From Apiotrichum sp. Y4204 (Eukaryota; Basidiomycota; Tremellomycetes; Trichosporonales; Trichosporonaceae): a stretch of DNA of 64,000 nucleotides. Numbering within the stretch: the first letter of the stretch is position 1; each line of letters starts with the position of its first letter. Where the stretch lies: positions 496,001-560,000 of the forward strand of contig JAMYHL010000022.1 in NCBI GenBank assembly GCA_025531455.1, given 5' to 3'. The position numbers and the translations under genes are program-made. Shown piece after piece: positions 11,141 through 22,288 of the stretch. The notes beneath the pieces are model-generated. The model was not told where the DNA came from. It worked only from the letters and a program-made list of their open reading frames with translations, and ran no database searches.

Positions 11141-13128
11141 ATGGCTTCCAAAAGGACTCCAGCGCGGGCGGCACTTATGCTTGCGTTGTTGCTCGTGGCG
11201 GCTGCAGGGATCGTGGCCGCCGGCGAGCTGAAAGACCTTCCTTTTGTCATACTGGTCCCGCCCACGTCGGCGATGCTCTCGAATAACTCGTGGACGGATG
11301 CTTCGACAATACACACTCCATCCGTGGACAAAGGGAACAAGTTTGTAACCGTTAAACCCAGCAAGAACAGACCGATCGTCAGATTCAAGTTCTTCGGATC
11401 GCGGGTTAGTATACCGGGATCCATTGAGAATCCGGGCAGCGGTCTCAAGTGCAAGTACACCACCTCGGATCCAGAGCGGAACAAGACAATCTCGACCATT
11501 TCCGGAGACGCCCTCGCGGGGTTTACAAATCAATCGGCTGGTATTGCGTTCTCCCTCTCCAATGAGGCCTACTCCCAGGATGTGGAGTTGGGCTTTGACG
11601 ACAAGTATCCTGAATCCTGGAGGATTGACCGTTTCCGACTCGGCACAACCCTCAAATCGGACGCGTACGTCGGCGTGCGATGAGAAGGCCGACTAGGCTG
11701 GCTGACCTCTCACAGCTCTGACATTGGCCAGGTCCCTAAGAAGCGGGTTCCGTTTGTCAAGGATGGCCAACCGAACAGTGACTTCCGGTGGACTGGTGGA
11801 AGTTGGCAGGTCCATGATAAGATTCCCGGCAGTAATGGTAGGTCGGTCCCGTTTTGACAGTGCTGTCACACACCAACGACATATCTCCTGACTTTTGGAA
11901 CAGCTTCAGTGTCACTAGACGAAGATTATCCCACAGCTGGTATTCGGACGGTGCCGACTGGGGCCCAGACAGCAGTGACTCCGGGAAAGAGCGCAAAAGT
12001 GATCATCCCGGTGCCACCTGACACGTCCTTCTTTCTCTTGCGTGGTGTCGTTGGTGAAAGCTACGGAAGCTTGAACATTGCCGTTATCCCACCAGGACCA
12101 TACGAGCAAGCAACCGAGAAGAATCCTTACAATCTGAACTGCAAGGGCAGCGGAGTAGTTTACGATCAAATCCTGTTCTTCGCGCCTCTGGATCCAAACC
12201 GCAACCATACTATCGAGTTGGCCCCGAGAGACAAAGGGAACATAGCTCTTCACAGTATTCTGTGGTACTCGGCGTACATGTGAGTCCCCGCATAGGCCCT
12301 GTTGAGAGGGCAATGTTGACCGCAGCAATGCGACTGGAGACGGGAAACCAGACCCAAAAGAGGCAGATGTGGAAGCCGACTCGGTACCAGACCTAAAGAA
12401 GCCTGACGCTGGTCAAGCGGGTGTCAAGAATCACAACAGACCATCCATGCCCCTGGGCGTGATGATTGGCATCATAGTGAGTTTGGCCCTTGTTGATTCA
12501 AGAAGTGCTCTACCAATTGGCGATGTTGACATTCTCTCGTAGCTTGGAGGTATCATCGCCTTAATCATTATCACCATCCTGTCATGGTTCCTATGGCGGA
12601 GGAAATCTCGCAAGTCTGACAATATTGCGTGAGTGTCAACCACTGTGGGCCCACCGCTGACGGACAGGGACAATCCGGGATGGACTGAAGACCCCCAGCT
12701 GCGCCTGCTAGTCACAGAGCGCAGAAGTAGTGAGCATAGACGTGGTGAGCATCTACGGAACTCCCCGTTCAGCCTTACTTAACCGGACTGACGACCCAGC
12801 TCCAAGTGAATCGAGCTATCGAGACTCGATCTCCGAGGTGGGCACCTCAATCAGGGGCTCTGCCATTGGGGCTTCATTAGTGTAAGTCTTATCTCGCTCT
12901 CCAATCCTCTGTAATTCGTCAATCCGTTTAACGCCCAGAGCCTCGAAAAGTGTCTTGAGTCTATTAACGGAGCCTCATCTAGACGCATTCGGAGCGGTCT
13001 CGTCCTCGTCCTCGTCATCGACCCCCGCCGCCGTCCCGGTCGTTTACGAACATGAAGTAGACCAGGGAGCTATCCGTGTCATGCTCCCGCCGATGTACGA
13101 CCCACAGTGGACACCGCCTACCCCGTAG
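11141..13128 (+). CDS. single-pass membrane glycoprotein with two-lobed ectodomain, unknown function
   Basis: Predicted 535-residue type I surface protein. Exons: 11141..11664, 11716..11837, 11904..12279, 12326..12476, 12543..12628, 12668..12744, 12800..12881, 12939..13128. MASKRTPARAALML begins a signal peptide ending near GIVAAGE. The first lobe reads like a beta-sandwich (NSWTDAS, IVRFKFFGSRVSIPG). The second starts FRWTGGSW and continues with FFLLRGVVGESYGSLNIAV and DQILFFAPLDPNRNHTIEL, the pattern of tandem galactose-binding-like domains in many basidiomycete surface proteins. An acidic Asn/Lys stalk leads to a membrane helix (PLGVMIGII with LGGIIALIIITILSWFLW, split by an intron), an RRKSRKS stop-transfer patch and a Ser-rich tail ending MYDPQWTPPTP. 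NxS/T sequons are confined to the outer part. Ligand and role unknown. Ends 239 bp from the convergent amino acid transporter gene. Confidence 0.83.
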
Positions 13129-13367
13129 GCAACGGTGCGAGCCGCGCGCACGAAGGGGCAGACGCCCAACATTTTCTGACAGCTGAAAGGGCGCCATTCT
13201 TTAAAGGACCTCTGACGATTGAGGATGGCCCTCCCTTTACAGTTAGAGAATATGCCTCAGAAGCGGGCAGATGGGAACTGCTGTAGCAAAATAATTCTGT
13301 ATCGAAAGCCGTTGCATCCATACAACCTGTCCCAAGACTATCCCCAGTCCCACGTACAGTAAACTGC

Positions 13368-15059
13368 CTACAAATTTGTCTCGCACGAGAACGGCTTCCG
13401 CACCGGTCCAGCGTAGTCATTAATGATGGCCTGGACGGACGTGTACAGCCCGGGGCCGAGCATAAAGAGGCCAAAGAGGAAGACGATAATGTTGAGGAGC
13501 GACGTGAAGATTTTGAGCGGGCTGTTCCAAAATCCCCTGCCGCGGTTAATGTGCCAGTACGCGACGGCCCAGAAAATGAACCCGAAGAATGAGTCGAACG
13601 CGGCGGACATGATGGCGAGAAAGTCGCCCATGGACGGAATGACGTTGCCGAGGATGAACCCCACTCCCCATATGAGGATGACGGCGCCGATCCACGCGGC
13701 CCACCCGACGACGGTGTGGGAGTGCATGTGGCGCGAGTTACCCATGAAGCGCTTCAGGACAAATTTGGACGTGACATTGGAGTAGATGACACCAATGATG
13801 ATTGTTGCGCCTAGGACGAGACCATATGCACTCTTGCGCATAACGGGCGTCTGCAAAGAGTCGATCAGCGGCGCGCGGGCGTACTGTCCAAGATAGTGGT
13901 ATCCGACCACGGAGACGACGAGGAAGAGACACATCTCGAGCGCGGTGAGAGCTGCAAGAGCCTTGGGGAAGTCGCGGGGGTTCTCCATCTCGGCGATGAA
14001 GGACGGGTACAGGATCTGTCCGATCCAGAGGAAGACAATGCTGGAATGTGAGCTCTAGGCATGGATGTCACCTACTTTAGAGTCGCGTTGAACCCGTCGA
14101 CAAATTTGAGACTCTTGTCGGGGAAGCCGGCGTGAGTCTTGACGAGACCGAGAGTAGGGTACGCGCCACCGTAGCCCTTACCGGGGTGGTCCTGGACGCC
14201 GCACCAGACGAGGGTGAGGAGGATACCGACACCCATGGTAAACGCGGAGAAGATGGACATGAACGACACGTGCTTGAGGGTCCGGGGCAGCGAAGCCACG
14301 ACACCAATGAGGGCGATCAGAAACTGAAAGAGTACGGTACACTCCGAGTTGTTGGAGAGGGCGTTGAGTATCTTTGCACCAGTGAAGATGTGGAAGCCGA
14401 TGAGGAAAATATTGTTCAACAGAAACATGGCGGCAGTGATCTCGAACGCGATCTTTCCGATCCCCGGGAAGAGGTGCGCAGCAATGTCACAGATGTCCCG
14501 AATCTCGGGGTTCTTCATACACCACTGCCACAAGGTGTAGGACGTGTCTGGTGTGAGGAGAGCGATACAAAGAGTGTGCCGCAACAGAAAGTACTCACAC
14601 CAGGTAATCAAGCCGGTCACTATCTGGACAAATAGCCCAACTCCCCATCCGAGAACAGAAAAGCTCCACGGGAGGGCGAGGATTGCAAGACAGACATATT
14701 CTCCAAACAGAATAAACGTCGCCTTCTTCCACGACAGGGTGCGAAACTTGATGTCGTGTCCGTCCTCCTTGGCCACTAGTGTGGCGAACACATCGTTGTC
14801 GGACACGTCGTCCGGATTGACTTTGACGCCGCCGGCCTCCTCCTCGCGGCGGATCTGGTTGACAGACTGTATGTCAGTGGCGGTTCGAGAAGATGTTTGT
14901 GGCGGATCGGAGAGGTAGGGTGCGAGGGTTGGCTTGGCAATGCCAAGACTTGCTGGCTATTTTGACACTGTCCAAAGTGCCGTTCCAAACGTTCCAGCGT
15001 AATCTTCACGCGTTCCTCGTTCCATTCCGTGTCCTTTTCGCGCGCCACCAGCTCACCAT
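13368..15059 (-). CDS. amino acid transporter, AAAP/AVT family
   Basis: Multi-pass permease of the amino acid/auxin permease family, likely moving neutral amino acids across the plasma or vacuolar membrane. Sure exons (minus): 14599..14866, 14076..14547, 13368..14040 (470 codons). The membrane part starts FRTLSWKKATFILFGEY and shows about 11 helices; YTSYTLWQWCMKNPEIRDICDI and LYPSFIAEMENPRDFPKAL are family-typical. The intron 14548..14598 is 51 nt and stop-free, so unspliced RNA also stays in frame; splicing restores ITWYTSYTLW, which fits the family. The 5' end is uncertain: exon 14866 follows a CTGACATACAG acceptor and must begin a codon. The best upstream start I find is an ATG at 15057-15059 followed immediately by donor GTGAGC, giving a first exon of one codon and a 190-nt intron. 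Family confident, start tentative. Confidence 0.85.
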
Positions 15060-18000
15060 TGTATAAAGCACTTGACTTGGTTGCGACCTTCGGCAAGTCA
15101 AAGAACGGCGGGACGACTTGGGTGGATGACAAAGTGGAATGGGCTGGGGAAAGGAGTGGACTGGGAAGAGCTAGTACAAGTACTAATTCGAGCTCTGTTG
15201 TTGAGTTACCAGGTTGCCCGAAGGCAGACAGTCGCAGGAGCAGGGAGCGGCTCCACGAAGAGGTGCACGGGCTGAGGGCTAGGTATCGGTGACCAGCGCT
15301 CCGGCCCAGAGGGCCGACACGACACCCCCGAGCCTTTGGGGAATACCTATGGTAGCGAGCACGCATCAGAGCAGCGGCGTGACTGCGCGTAAGTTTTCTC
15401 TCTTGCTTATTTGGTTCACTGCTGTGCCTTTGATCTCTCCCCTCTCCGTCTCTGGCTATGTGGCCCGAACGCTGCCAGTCACCTGCTGGACCTGATCGGG
15501 GCCAGGGCCCAGATCAGGGCGGGGTCACCGTCGGCAGACGACGGGGTGTGTCGCCCGCCAGCTATGCATCTAGTTTGCTCGGGTCGTATGGGTTTGCTGA
15601 ACGATGGCTCCTCATGTGGACAAGCGCCAGGAGACTGTGAGTGATAGTTCCTGAAGTTGCCGTTAATGACGCAGCACGAGTTCTGTTGACGCCTGTGCCC
15701 CAGCTTCAGCACCCGCGCAGTCAATCGATTGGTATGTAACCAGCGCCGCGCGTGGAGGAGCGTAGAGCTGGTGATCCGCTCATATCAGGTGAACCGCGCA
15801 GAGGCTGGCAGCTTTTCCGACCCTACTCTTATGCCGGAATCAAGGTGACACAATGGCCGGCGCAAATTTGTATCGCTCCACGGGCATCGCAGCTGCGACT
15901 CCCAGTGCTCCTCGGACTCTTGGTGGCACTCTGTGCTCTGCGGAAGTGACGGGGGCTGTCTGGCTCATTTCCCATCCCTTCAGAAGTCATCTCACCTCTC
16001 TGGATCTCTGGGCTCTAGATCAGCAGCCACCACCGTCATATCTGCCGAGCATGCCGAGGCGACGTATATTAAGCTCGCTTGCGTTCCAGGGGCCTGCTGC
16101 GAGAAAAGCTGGAAGTCCAGCAGCTCCCAGCGATCTTGCCGCTTTGCGCTTTGCTTGCGCGCTTGCACTGCTCGTGAGTCGACCACGCGGTTGTCAAATC
16201 TCGCGCGAATCACCACCCTCAAACGCCATGTAATGTCGATAACGTGCAGCGATATCATATCGCACGCCACAGTATTGGACATTTAGGCCGAATAAGACCC
16301 GTCGCCAAGGAACCCAGTGCTATTTCTGTAAGGTTTTCAGGATGGTCGCTACCTCCATGACGTCGATGATACGTACAGAACCTCAGTTTCCAAGGAGTGG
16401 AAAAGCAGCGAAGGGGCTCGTCCACACTCTGTGTTGCGTAAGTGCGCTCCAGTCCGCACGGCGTTCGTGTCGATCCATTAAACCAAGCTTCATGTCCGCG
16501 ATGCCGACGGGTCTCGCCCTGGATCTCGACTCGGTGCCGGGATCGCCAGGCTGTGGAGCCAAAGGAATGTAGGCTTCTGTGGTGCATGTGGTGATGGCCG
16601 ATGGACCGGCCGCTGACTGCCGGCAAGCGCTAGCCAGTGATCCGGACCCAACCTCTGTTCCCAGAGATGCCAGACAGTGAAGTGACGCTTTCACCTCCGT
16701 CAGCGCGATTCGGCTACGTTGCACCAGTCGCGTCAAGTACAGGTGTTGTTCCCCTCGATATTCCTTCAGGCTCTTGTCTCTCGTCGTCAACAGGCAGTGT
16801 CGTGTTCCATGTTTTGGAACATCAAACGTCAAACTAGATCCTCCATCTCACAAACTCAGTGCGCCCCCAGTGCGCATCTCCAAACGCTATCCGCTGATCG
16901 CCGCACACCGGCAAAGCCCATCCTGAAACACCACATTAGTGTGCGTCGTCTGGGTATACAGACAGGCTGGACTTGAGACGGACACCCACATCCACTGCCG
17001 CGCTTTTGCGATCCATCGCTTCATCGCCGATAGCGACCCGTCATGACACTCACTACTGACGGGTATCTCACGTGCGCCGCTTACTGCATGCTGTTCAATT
17101 GCGTAGGGTTGTGTAGTGCGCGAAGCATAAAAGTCCACTACTCGACAGTACCGATGGGCTCTTAGATTTTGTGTGATGCTACAGCTGCGACAACGACACA
17201 CGAAACAACGCATACTTCAAGCAGAACATAACGATACAGCCTCACAGACAGTACTTGTGCTTTCCGTCCAAGCCACCCCATAGAGGTCCTAGGGCGTCGG
17301 TACACTGGGGCCACGCGGGCAGTGTTCCCGTTATCCCCGCGCCACATTGGCAGTACCGTTCACGCCGGCAGTCAATTGTACGAATCACGAGTCCAGTGGT
17401 AGGTAGGGACGATGTTGGCGATCCGAGCGCGACTCTCTGCGGCAGCGAGAGCACTCCAGACACGGTATGACCCGGTCCCCAAGCTCCAGGTCATTGAATT
17501 ATGGGCGGAGACGAGTGGCTGCGTTCACGACCACCCCACCATGGATCTACTCAAGCTGGGCAGGACGCAGGAGGTTCCCTCCGAAGTGCAAGCTGAAACG
17601 TCTGTAGGTGGTGCGAGCAAATCCACTACTGTTGTCCAAGGTACTCAGGTCGAAGTTGAACCCCCCACGCTGTCTCCAACCCTTGAAGCGCTGTGGCGTT
17701 GTGCCAGTGGGCCGCTGGGCCAGTGGCCAGTGGCCTGTGGCCAGTGGCCTGTGGCCTGTGGCCTGTGGCCTGTGGCCTGTGGCCAGTGGCCTGTGGCCTG
17801 TGGCCAACTGGTAGCGGGAGGAGTATTTAAGAGTCGTTTCCCAGCCAGTCAGGTACTGGAACCAAACCATGCAAAACAATTGTTGTCATCTGCATCCGCT
17901 CGCATACAATCTTGCAAAGAGGAGCATCTTTCTGAATCTCTGACGTTTTGGACAAGCCGACCAAGAAGAGTTTGCTGTCTCAATCTGTCTCCACAAAAGA

Positions 18001-18297
18001 ATCAAACGGTTTTGGTCTGACAACAACTCTCCTTTGTCGACACGCACACACACACAAACAGCGACACACACACCACCGCACGGACACACTCTGCTTTGCC
18101 AACCTCCCTTTTCTGTCCCTCCTCACCCTTGACTCTGATCGCAGCAATGGCAAGTACCCCCCTCTTCTCTGCACCTTTAAATGCCCCATCTCCCTTCGCT
18201 ACCTTTTTTCCATCTCACTCCTCAACGGCCACCGTAGCAAGACTAGCAAGCTAGCAAGCCCAGCCAGCCCAGACATTAATCAAGATCAAGCTCAAAG
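15060..18297. other. long intergenic region without a convincing gene
   Basis: About 3.2 kb. The left end holds the amino acid transporter promoter and the right end a CT- and CA-rich leader before 18298 (CA repeat at about 18041-18074). TATTTAA at 17823-17829 could serve as TATA element for that gene. Several open frames exist, the longest 17412-18020, but none shows a domain. A heptamer minisatellite lies at 17718-17808. Confidence 0.55.
17718..17808. repeat. heptamer minisatellite GGCC(A/T)GT, 12 units plus a degenerate unit
   Basis: Twelve tandem 7-bp units GGCCAGT or GGCCTGT run from 17718 to 17801, followed by GGCCAAC. Every unit keeps GGCC and GT; position 5 is A or T, and position 6 changes with it (AGT versus TGT). 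Confidence 0.95.
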
Positions 18298-18669
18298 ATG
18301 TGGACCTCACACAAGCAGGACTACTCTGGTACCGCCCCCATTTCGCGCGAGACCTGGGCCCCCCGCTCCCCGCGCACAGAGGACCGCGAACGCTACGCCG
18401 AGCGCCCGCCGCAGAACGACGGTCCCCGTCCGCCCCGCGACTACGACCCGCGCGAACGTGACCCCCGCGAGGGTGGCCGCGACCCCCGCGACATGCGCGA
18501 CCCCCGTGACCCTCGCGAGCGCGATCCCCGTGACCCCCGCGAGCGCGATCCCCGTGAGCGCGACCCGCGCGACGAGCGTGATGGTCCTCCCCCTCCCCGC
18601 CGCGACGGCCGCCCTCCCTTCGGCGGCCCAGGCGGCCCAGGTGGCCCAGGCGGCTTTGAGCGTCGGTAA
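18298..18669 (+). CDS. small Arg/Asp/Pro-repeat protein, or alternative 5' exon of the Tra2-like gene
   Basis: 123-residue frame beginning MWTSHKQDYSGTAPISRETW after a CT- and CA-rich leader. Residues about 48-95 are degenerate repeats of RDPRD and RERDPR, followed by Pro/Arg and Gly/Pro-rich tails ending GGFERR. Such charged dipeptide-like repeats are known from RNA-processing proteins. The stop TAA at 18667-18669 lies inside a perfect donor (CG|GTAAGT), so splicing at 18665 would remove the stop. A weak acceptor at 19269-19270 would join it in frame to the Tra2-like coding region and skip that gene's own ATG. Either a separate small gene or an alternative first exon. Function unknown; the low complexity means the frame could also be partly fortuitous. 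Confidence 0.5.
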   Translation: MWTSHKQDYSGTAPISRETWAPRSPRTEDRERYAERPPQNDGPRPPRDYDPRERDPREGGRDPRDMRDPRDPRERDPRDPRERDPRERDPRDERDGPPPPRRDGRPPFGGPGGPGGPGGFERR

Positions 18670-19184
18670 GTCTTCGTCCCGGCACTGTGGTACTGTGGAC
18701 CGGTCACCTGTATGCGTGGCAGAGAGCTGGGCGTGGCGGGTGCAACTGGGTATTGTGCAGCCGTGTGGATCCGCTTGGTGGAGTCGTGGATCCCTGGGGT
18801 GACTAGTGTGTGTGCTTCGCCGACGAGAAGCGAGAAGCTGCGCCCTGGGCGGTCCGTGTGTCCAGATTGGCGGATGACTGGATTCGCCTCATCGCCTTGA
18901 GCAGGTGGCGTGTGTGTTTTCTTCCTCGAGGCCTCGAGGCCCGAAGCATAAGTGTGTGCTAGTGCATACTACTGTGCACTGTATGTACATGCCTCTGCGT
19001 GTGTGTGCAGTTGAAACTGCAGCGAACAACAGTGTTGCCATCCTGCATCCTCACCATCATCCTCTTCTTCCTCCCTTTCCTTGCCATCATCACTGTCGTC
19101 GTTATCATCATCCCACCCTCTGGTTCCCCCTTCCCCAAAGCCCCTCTCTTTCATCATCTTCCTTCCATTCCGATCTCTATTACC

Positions 19185-20205
19185 ATGGGCGGCATGTACG
19201 CCAACGACATTTATATGTCTTCTCAGCCCACAACTCCTCCCCTGTCGCCTGCGCATCGCGAAGGGGCCAGGGGTGTGAAGCGTGAGCGCGAGCGCGCACG
19301 CTCCCCTGAGCCGAAGCGTCGCCATATCCGGCGGCACTATGATTCGTACCGCCCGCGCGACTCTTCCCCAGCTCCGCAAGGCCCCACAGCTCCGCGCGCC
19401 ACTGCCATGCGCTCTTACTCTCCTCTCCGCTTCACCTATTCACACTCTCGCAGAGACGGCCCCCCTCAGCCCCCTCCCCGCCCTTCCAATGCGCCCCGCG
19501 TGGACCCCAACCCGGTCATTGGCGTGTTTGGCCTTTCGATTCGCACCCGCGAGCGTGACCTCGAGGACGAGTTTGGCCGCTTCGGAGAGGTCGACAAGGT
19601 CACTATTGTGTATGATCAGCGCGTGAGTCAACTTTTTGGCATACTGACCGTTGTACTGATGCCAACATCTAGACTGACCGCTCGCGTGGCTTTGGCTTCA
19701 TCACCATGCACAGCACTGAGGACGCGGCCAAGTGCATCGAGAACCTGAATGGCATGGTCCTCCACGGCCGTGCCATCCGTGTTGACTACTCGGCCACCAA
19801 CCGGGCGCACGCGCCCACACCGGGCGAGTACCGTGGCGAGAAGCGTCCGTTTGATGACCGCTTCTACCGCGACAATGACCGTCGTGGCGGCGACCGTTAC
19901 GACGACCGCCGCGGCTTTGGGCGTGGCGACCGTTGGGGAGACCGCGATCGCGGAGACCGCTGGGCTCCGAGCGACCGCAACGAGTCGTGGCGTGATCGGT
20001 GAGATATTCCAATCTACTTCGTCCAGCTAACATCAGTGATGGACCTGGCGGCCCTCCCCCTCGTCGCGACGTTGATGACCCTTACGGTGGTCGCAGCCGC
20101 CGCGATGAGGACCGTTCCGCCAATGTCGATCGCCGCCGCTCGCCGTCTCCCCCGCGTCGTCGCGTCTCCCAGTCTCCTGAGCGTCGTCCCGAGCCCCGCT
20201 TTTAA
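19185..20205 (+). CDS. Tra2-like SR-type RNA-binding splicing regulator
   Basis: Nuclear RNA-binding protein of 310 residues resembling Transformer-2, which recognises exonic purine-rich enhancers. Exons: 19185..19622, 19673..19998, 20037..20205; introns 50 and 38 nt. The start ACCATGG is a strong context, preceded by a CT-rich leader. An N-terminal RS/RE-like region (VKRERERARSPEPKRRHIRR) precedes one RRM at about 108-185 with RNP2 VIGVFGL (111-117) and RNP1 RGFGFITM (151-158). The linker after the RRM, HAPTPGEYRG, matches the Tra2 signature HTPTPGxY. The tail has RGG/RD-rich stretches and RRRSPSPPRRR. About 500 bp separate it from the small DPR-repeat frame upstream, which may be an alternative 5' exon. 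The RRM assignment is firm; orthology to Tra2 rests on the linker motif. Confidence 0.9.
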
Positions 20206-21193
20206 AACAAGCCGAGTTCTCTTCCCCACCCTCTCCCTCTCATGATCAAAACCCTTCTCCATGTCTCTCAAGGTCCAGGATAACCGTCCTGTGGTTCAGT
20301 CTCATATTCAAGTAATGTGTGCACGAAGATTCCTCCCGTCATGTCATCAAAACTTCAAAATCAAAACAACCCCAACCCTCACTTCAATCCGAGCCCCAGC
20401 CCATCCTCTCTGGCAGTCCGTGCAGAGTATTCATGCAGCAATTCCCGGCACAAGATCAGTTAGCAGCAAGGCACAGGCCTAGCCAGACCAAATGCAACTT
20501 GAGCAGCATCGCTACAGCTCTACAATCCTACAACTCCGCAGTACTTCATCTTCAATTTTGCAACCGTACTTGGCTGGCATTCGCGCATCAGGAGGCGACT
20601 GGCAACTAGCAGCAACGGCAACGCAAGCCACCAGGGCAAAATAGTAGACACAGAACACCGGTGATTCATGTGCAATAATGCGAAATACGTCACGAAAAGC
20701 CGCAACGCGCAATCATGCAGCTGTGCAACCATGAAACATGCAATGGGACTTGGGGCAAGCTGCAACCGGGCAAATCAGCAGCAAGGCAACAATGCGAATA
20801 TGTGCAAGTAAATCTGTGCGTGGGCGGACTGTCGCCTTGGACACTGGGCATTGGACCGTGCGCGTCTGATGGCTAGATGGCAACGCTCAGCCGGTAAGGC
20901 ACAGAACTGCGCAACACCCACATGCACTGGCGACAGTGTGGATCAGGCGGGTGGTGCTGCTGGTCGACACGCCCTGACGAGAGCTGGACCACGAAGGGGA
21001 ATTTTGGAGAAGCAAGGTGAGTAAGGAACTGTGGATTTCTCGTGGTCGGCCTAGCACCGGGAACCTGCACATCAGGCCTTGCTCGTCGAGGGTAAAATCT
21101 GTTGTGGTAAATTTCTCAAAGACTCCCGCTCGTAGAATGCCCATGCATCTGATCTGGCCGTGGTATAGTAGTACACATCTCGAAAGGAACCGT
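20206..21193. other. convergent 3' intergenic region
   Basis: About 1 kb between the 3' ends of the Tra2-like gene (+) and Bud23 (-). It contains many short CAA/GCAA-rich words (about 20680-20800) but no recognisable gene. Confidence 0.6.
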
Positions 21194-22288
21194 CTAGAAC
21201 TGGACGCGACGCTTGCGGGCCGTGTACTTTGAGTCTCGGGGGACGCTGGCATGAGTATAGTGTCTCGGATGCTGTCAGTAGGTAAGACTCACCCCTCCTT
21301 GCCGCGGGTGCGGTAAAGATCCTTCTTCTTGAGGACCCAATCCTTGCCCGTGAGGTCCTTTGACGACCTCTTCTTCTTGCTCGCGGATCCCTTCTCCTTC
21401 CTCCGCCGGCGCTCGTTCTGGATCTCCGCGCGGCGCTTCGCCTTGTCCGCGACATCCATCTCCTCGCCATCACGCGCGGCAGGGATCTCCTGCTGTCCGA
21501 CCATGAGACAGAGGTACATCTTGCGCGCCTTGCGCGAGTTAGGGTAGTCGACAACGAGACCACCGCCAAAGCCCGCGCGCTGGGCGCACTGCGTGATCAG
21601 CTGCACCTGGTCGTCGCTCGACGGGTAAAACTGGAACACGGCGCGCGACGGGTTCTTAAGGGCCGAATGCAGCGTCGTAAAGAACCGCGTCAGGCGCTGC
21701 GGCGGCGAGTGGCTCGACGCATCCGCGTTCATCAGCCACTGCAGCACCGAGACGGAGATTGCACCGTCAAATGTTCCGGGGCGGAAGCCGAACCCCTGCC
21801 CAATGTCCTGCAGGAAAAGATCGCCCTCCACCTCGCGCTCAAGTGCCACCTCTGTATGTCAGTGATGCAGCGCTTGGGAGATGGCTGTTCGGAAGTTACC
21901 GCCAGCAATCCTACTCACCCAGCATGCTCGGCGAAATGTCGACGCCGACCCACATGTGCCCGTCCTCATCGAGGATCTCGCCCGAAAGCCCGCTCCCGCA
22001 CCCAATGTCAAGCAGGAATGCGCTCTCGCCCTCGGGCAGCTGCAGGAGCTCGAGGCAGCGGTCCGTCATCTGCGCCTGGATGTTCTGGACGCGGGTGCTG
22101 TTGTCAGCGAAAGGGAAACAATGAGCCGGAAGCGTCACAAAGAAAGGCATGGTTGTCCAGCAACAGTAGCACATCCAACCCATTACACCCAAACTTTCTT
22201 CAGTGTCCACTCACTTGCCAGTGTACTTCCTCGCCTCGTCATCGCCGTAGAAGATCTCGGGGGGAGCAAGCTCCTCGGGGCGCGACAT
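21194..22288 (-). CDS. BUD23: 18S rRNA (guanine-N7)-methyltransferase Bud23
   Basis: SAM-dependent methyltransferase that modifies a single guanine of 18S rRNA and acts in 40S subunit maturation with Trm112. Exons (minus): 22215..22288, 21919..22097, 21293..21851, 21194..21245; 287 residues, close to the yeast protein. MSRPEELAPPEIFYGDDEARKYT is the typical N-terminus. Motif I LLDIGCGSGLSGE is at 53-65, followed by VGVDISPSML and FRPGTFDGAISVSVLQWL. The basic C-terminal tail (KRRAEIQNERRRRKEKG, SASKKKRSSK) ends VPRDSKYTARKRRVQF, close to the conserved Bud23 end. That ending appears only after splicing the 47-nt intron 21246..21292, which supports the model. Divergent from the gamma-tubulin complex gene at 22669. 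Confidence 0.95.

Noticed and set aside
14976..15366. Long N-terminal extension of the amino acid transporter
   Set aside because: The frame is open but shows no similarity to the family and would need a poor GTCTTG donor; kept only as an alternative for the first exon.
17412..18020. 202-codon plus-strand frame with an Arg/Ala-rich N-terminus resembling a mitochondrial presequence
   Set aside because: It runs through the heptamer minisatellite, has no domain, and continues into the CA-rich leader region; likely fortuitous.
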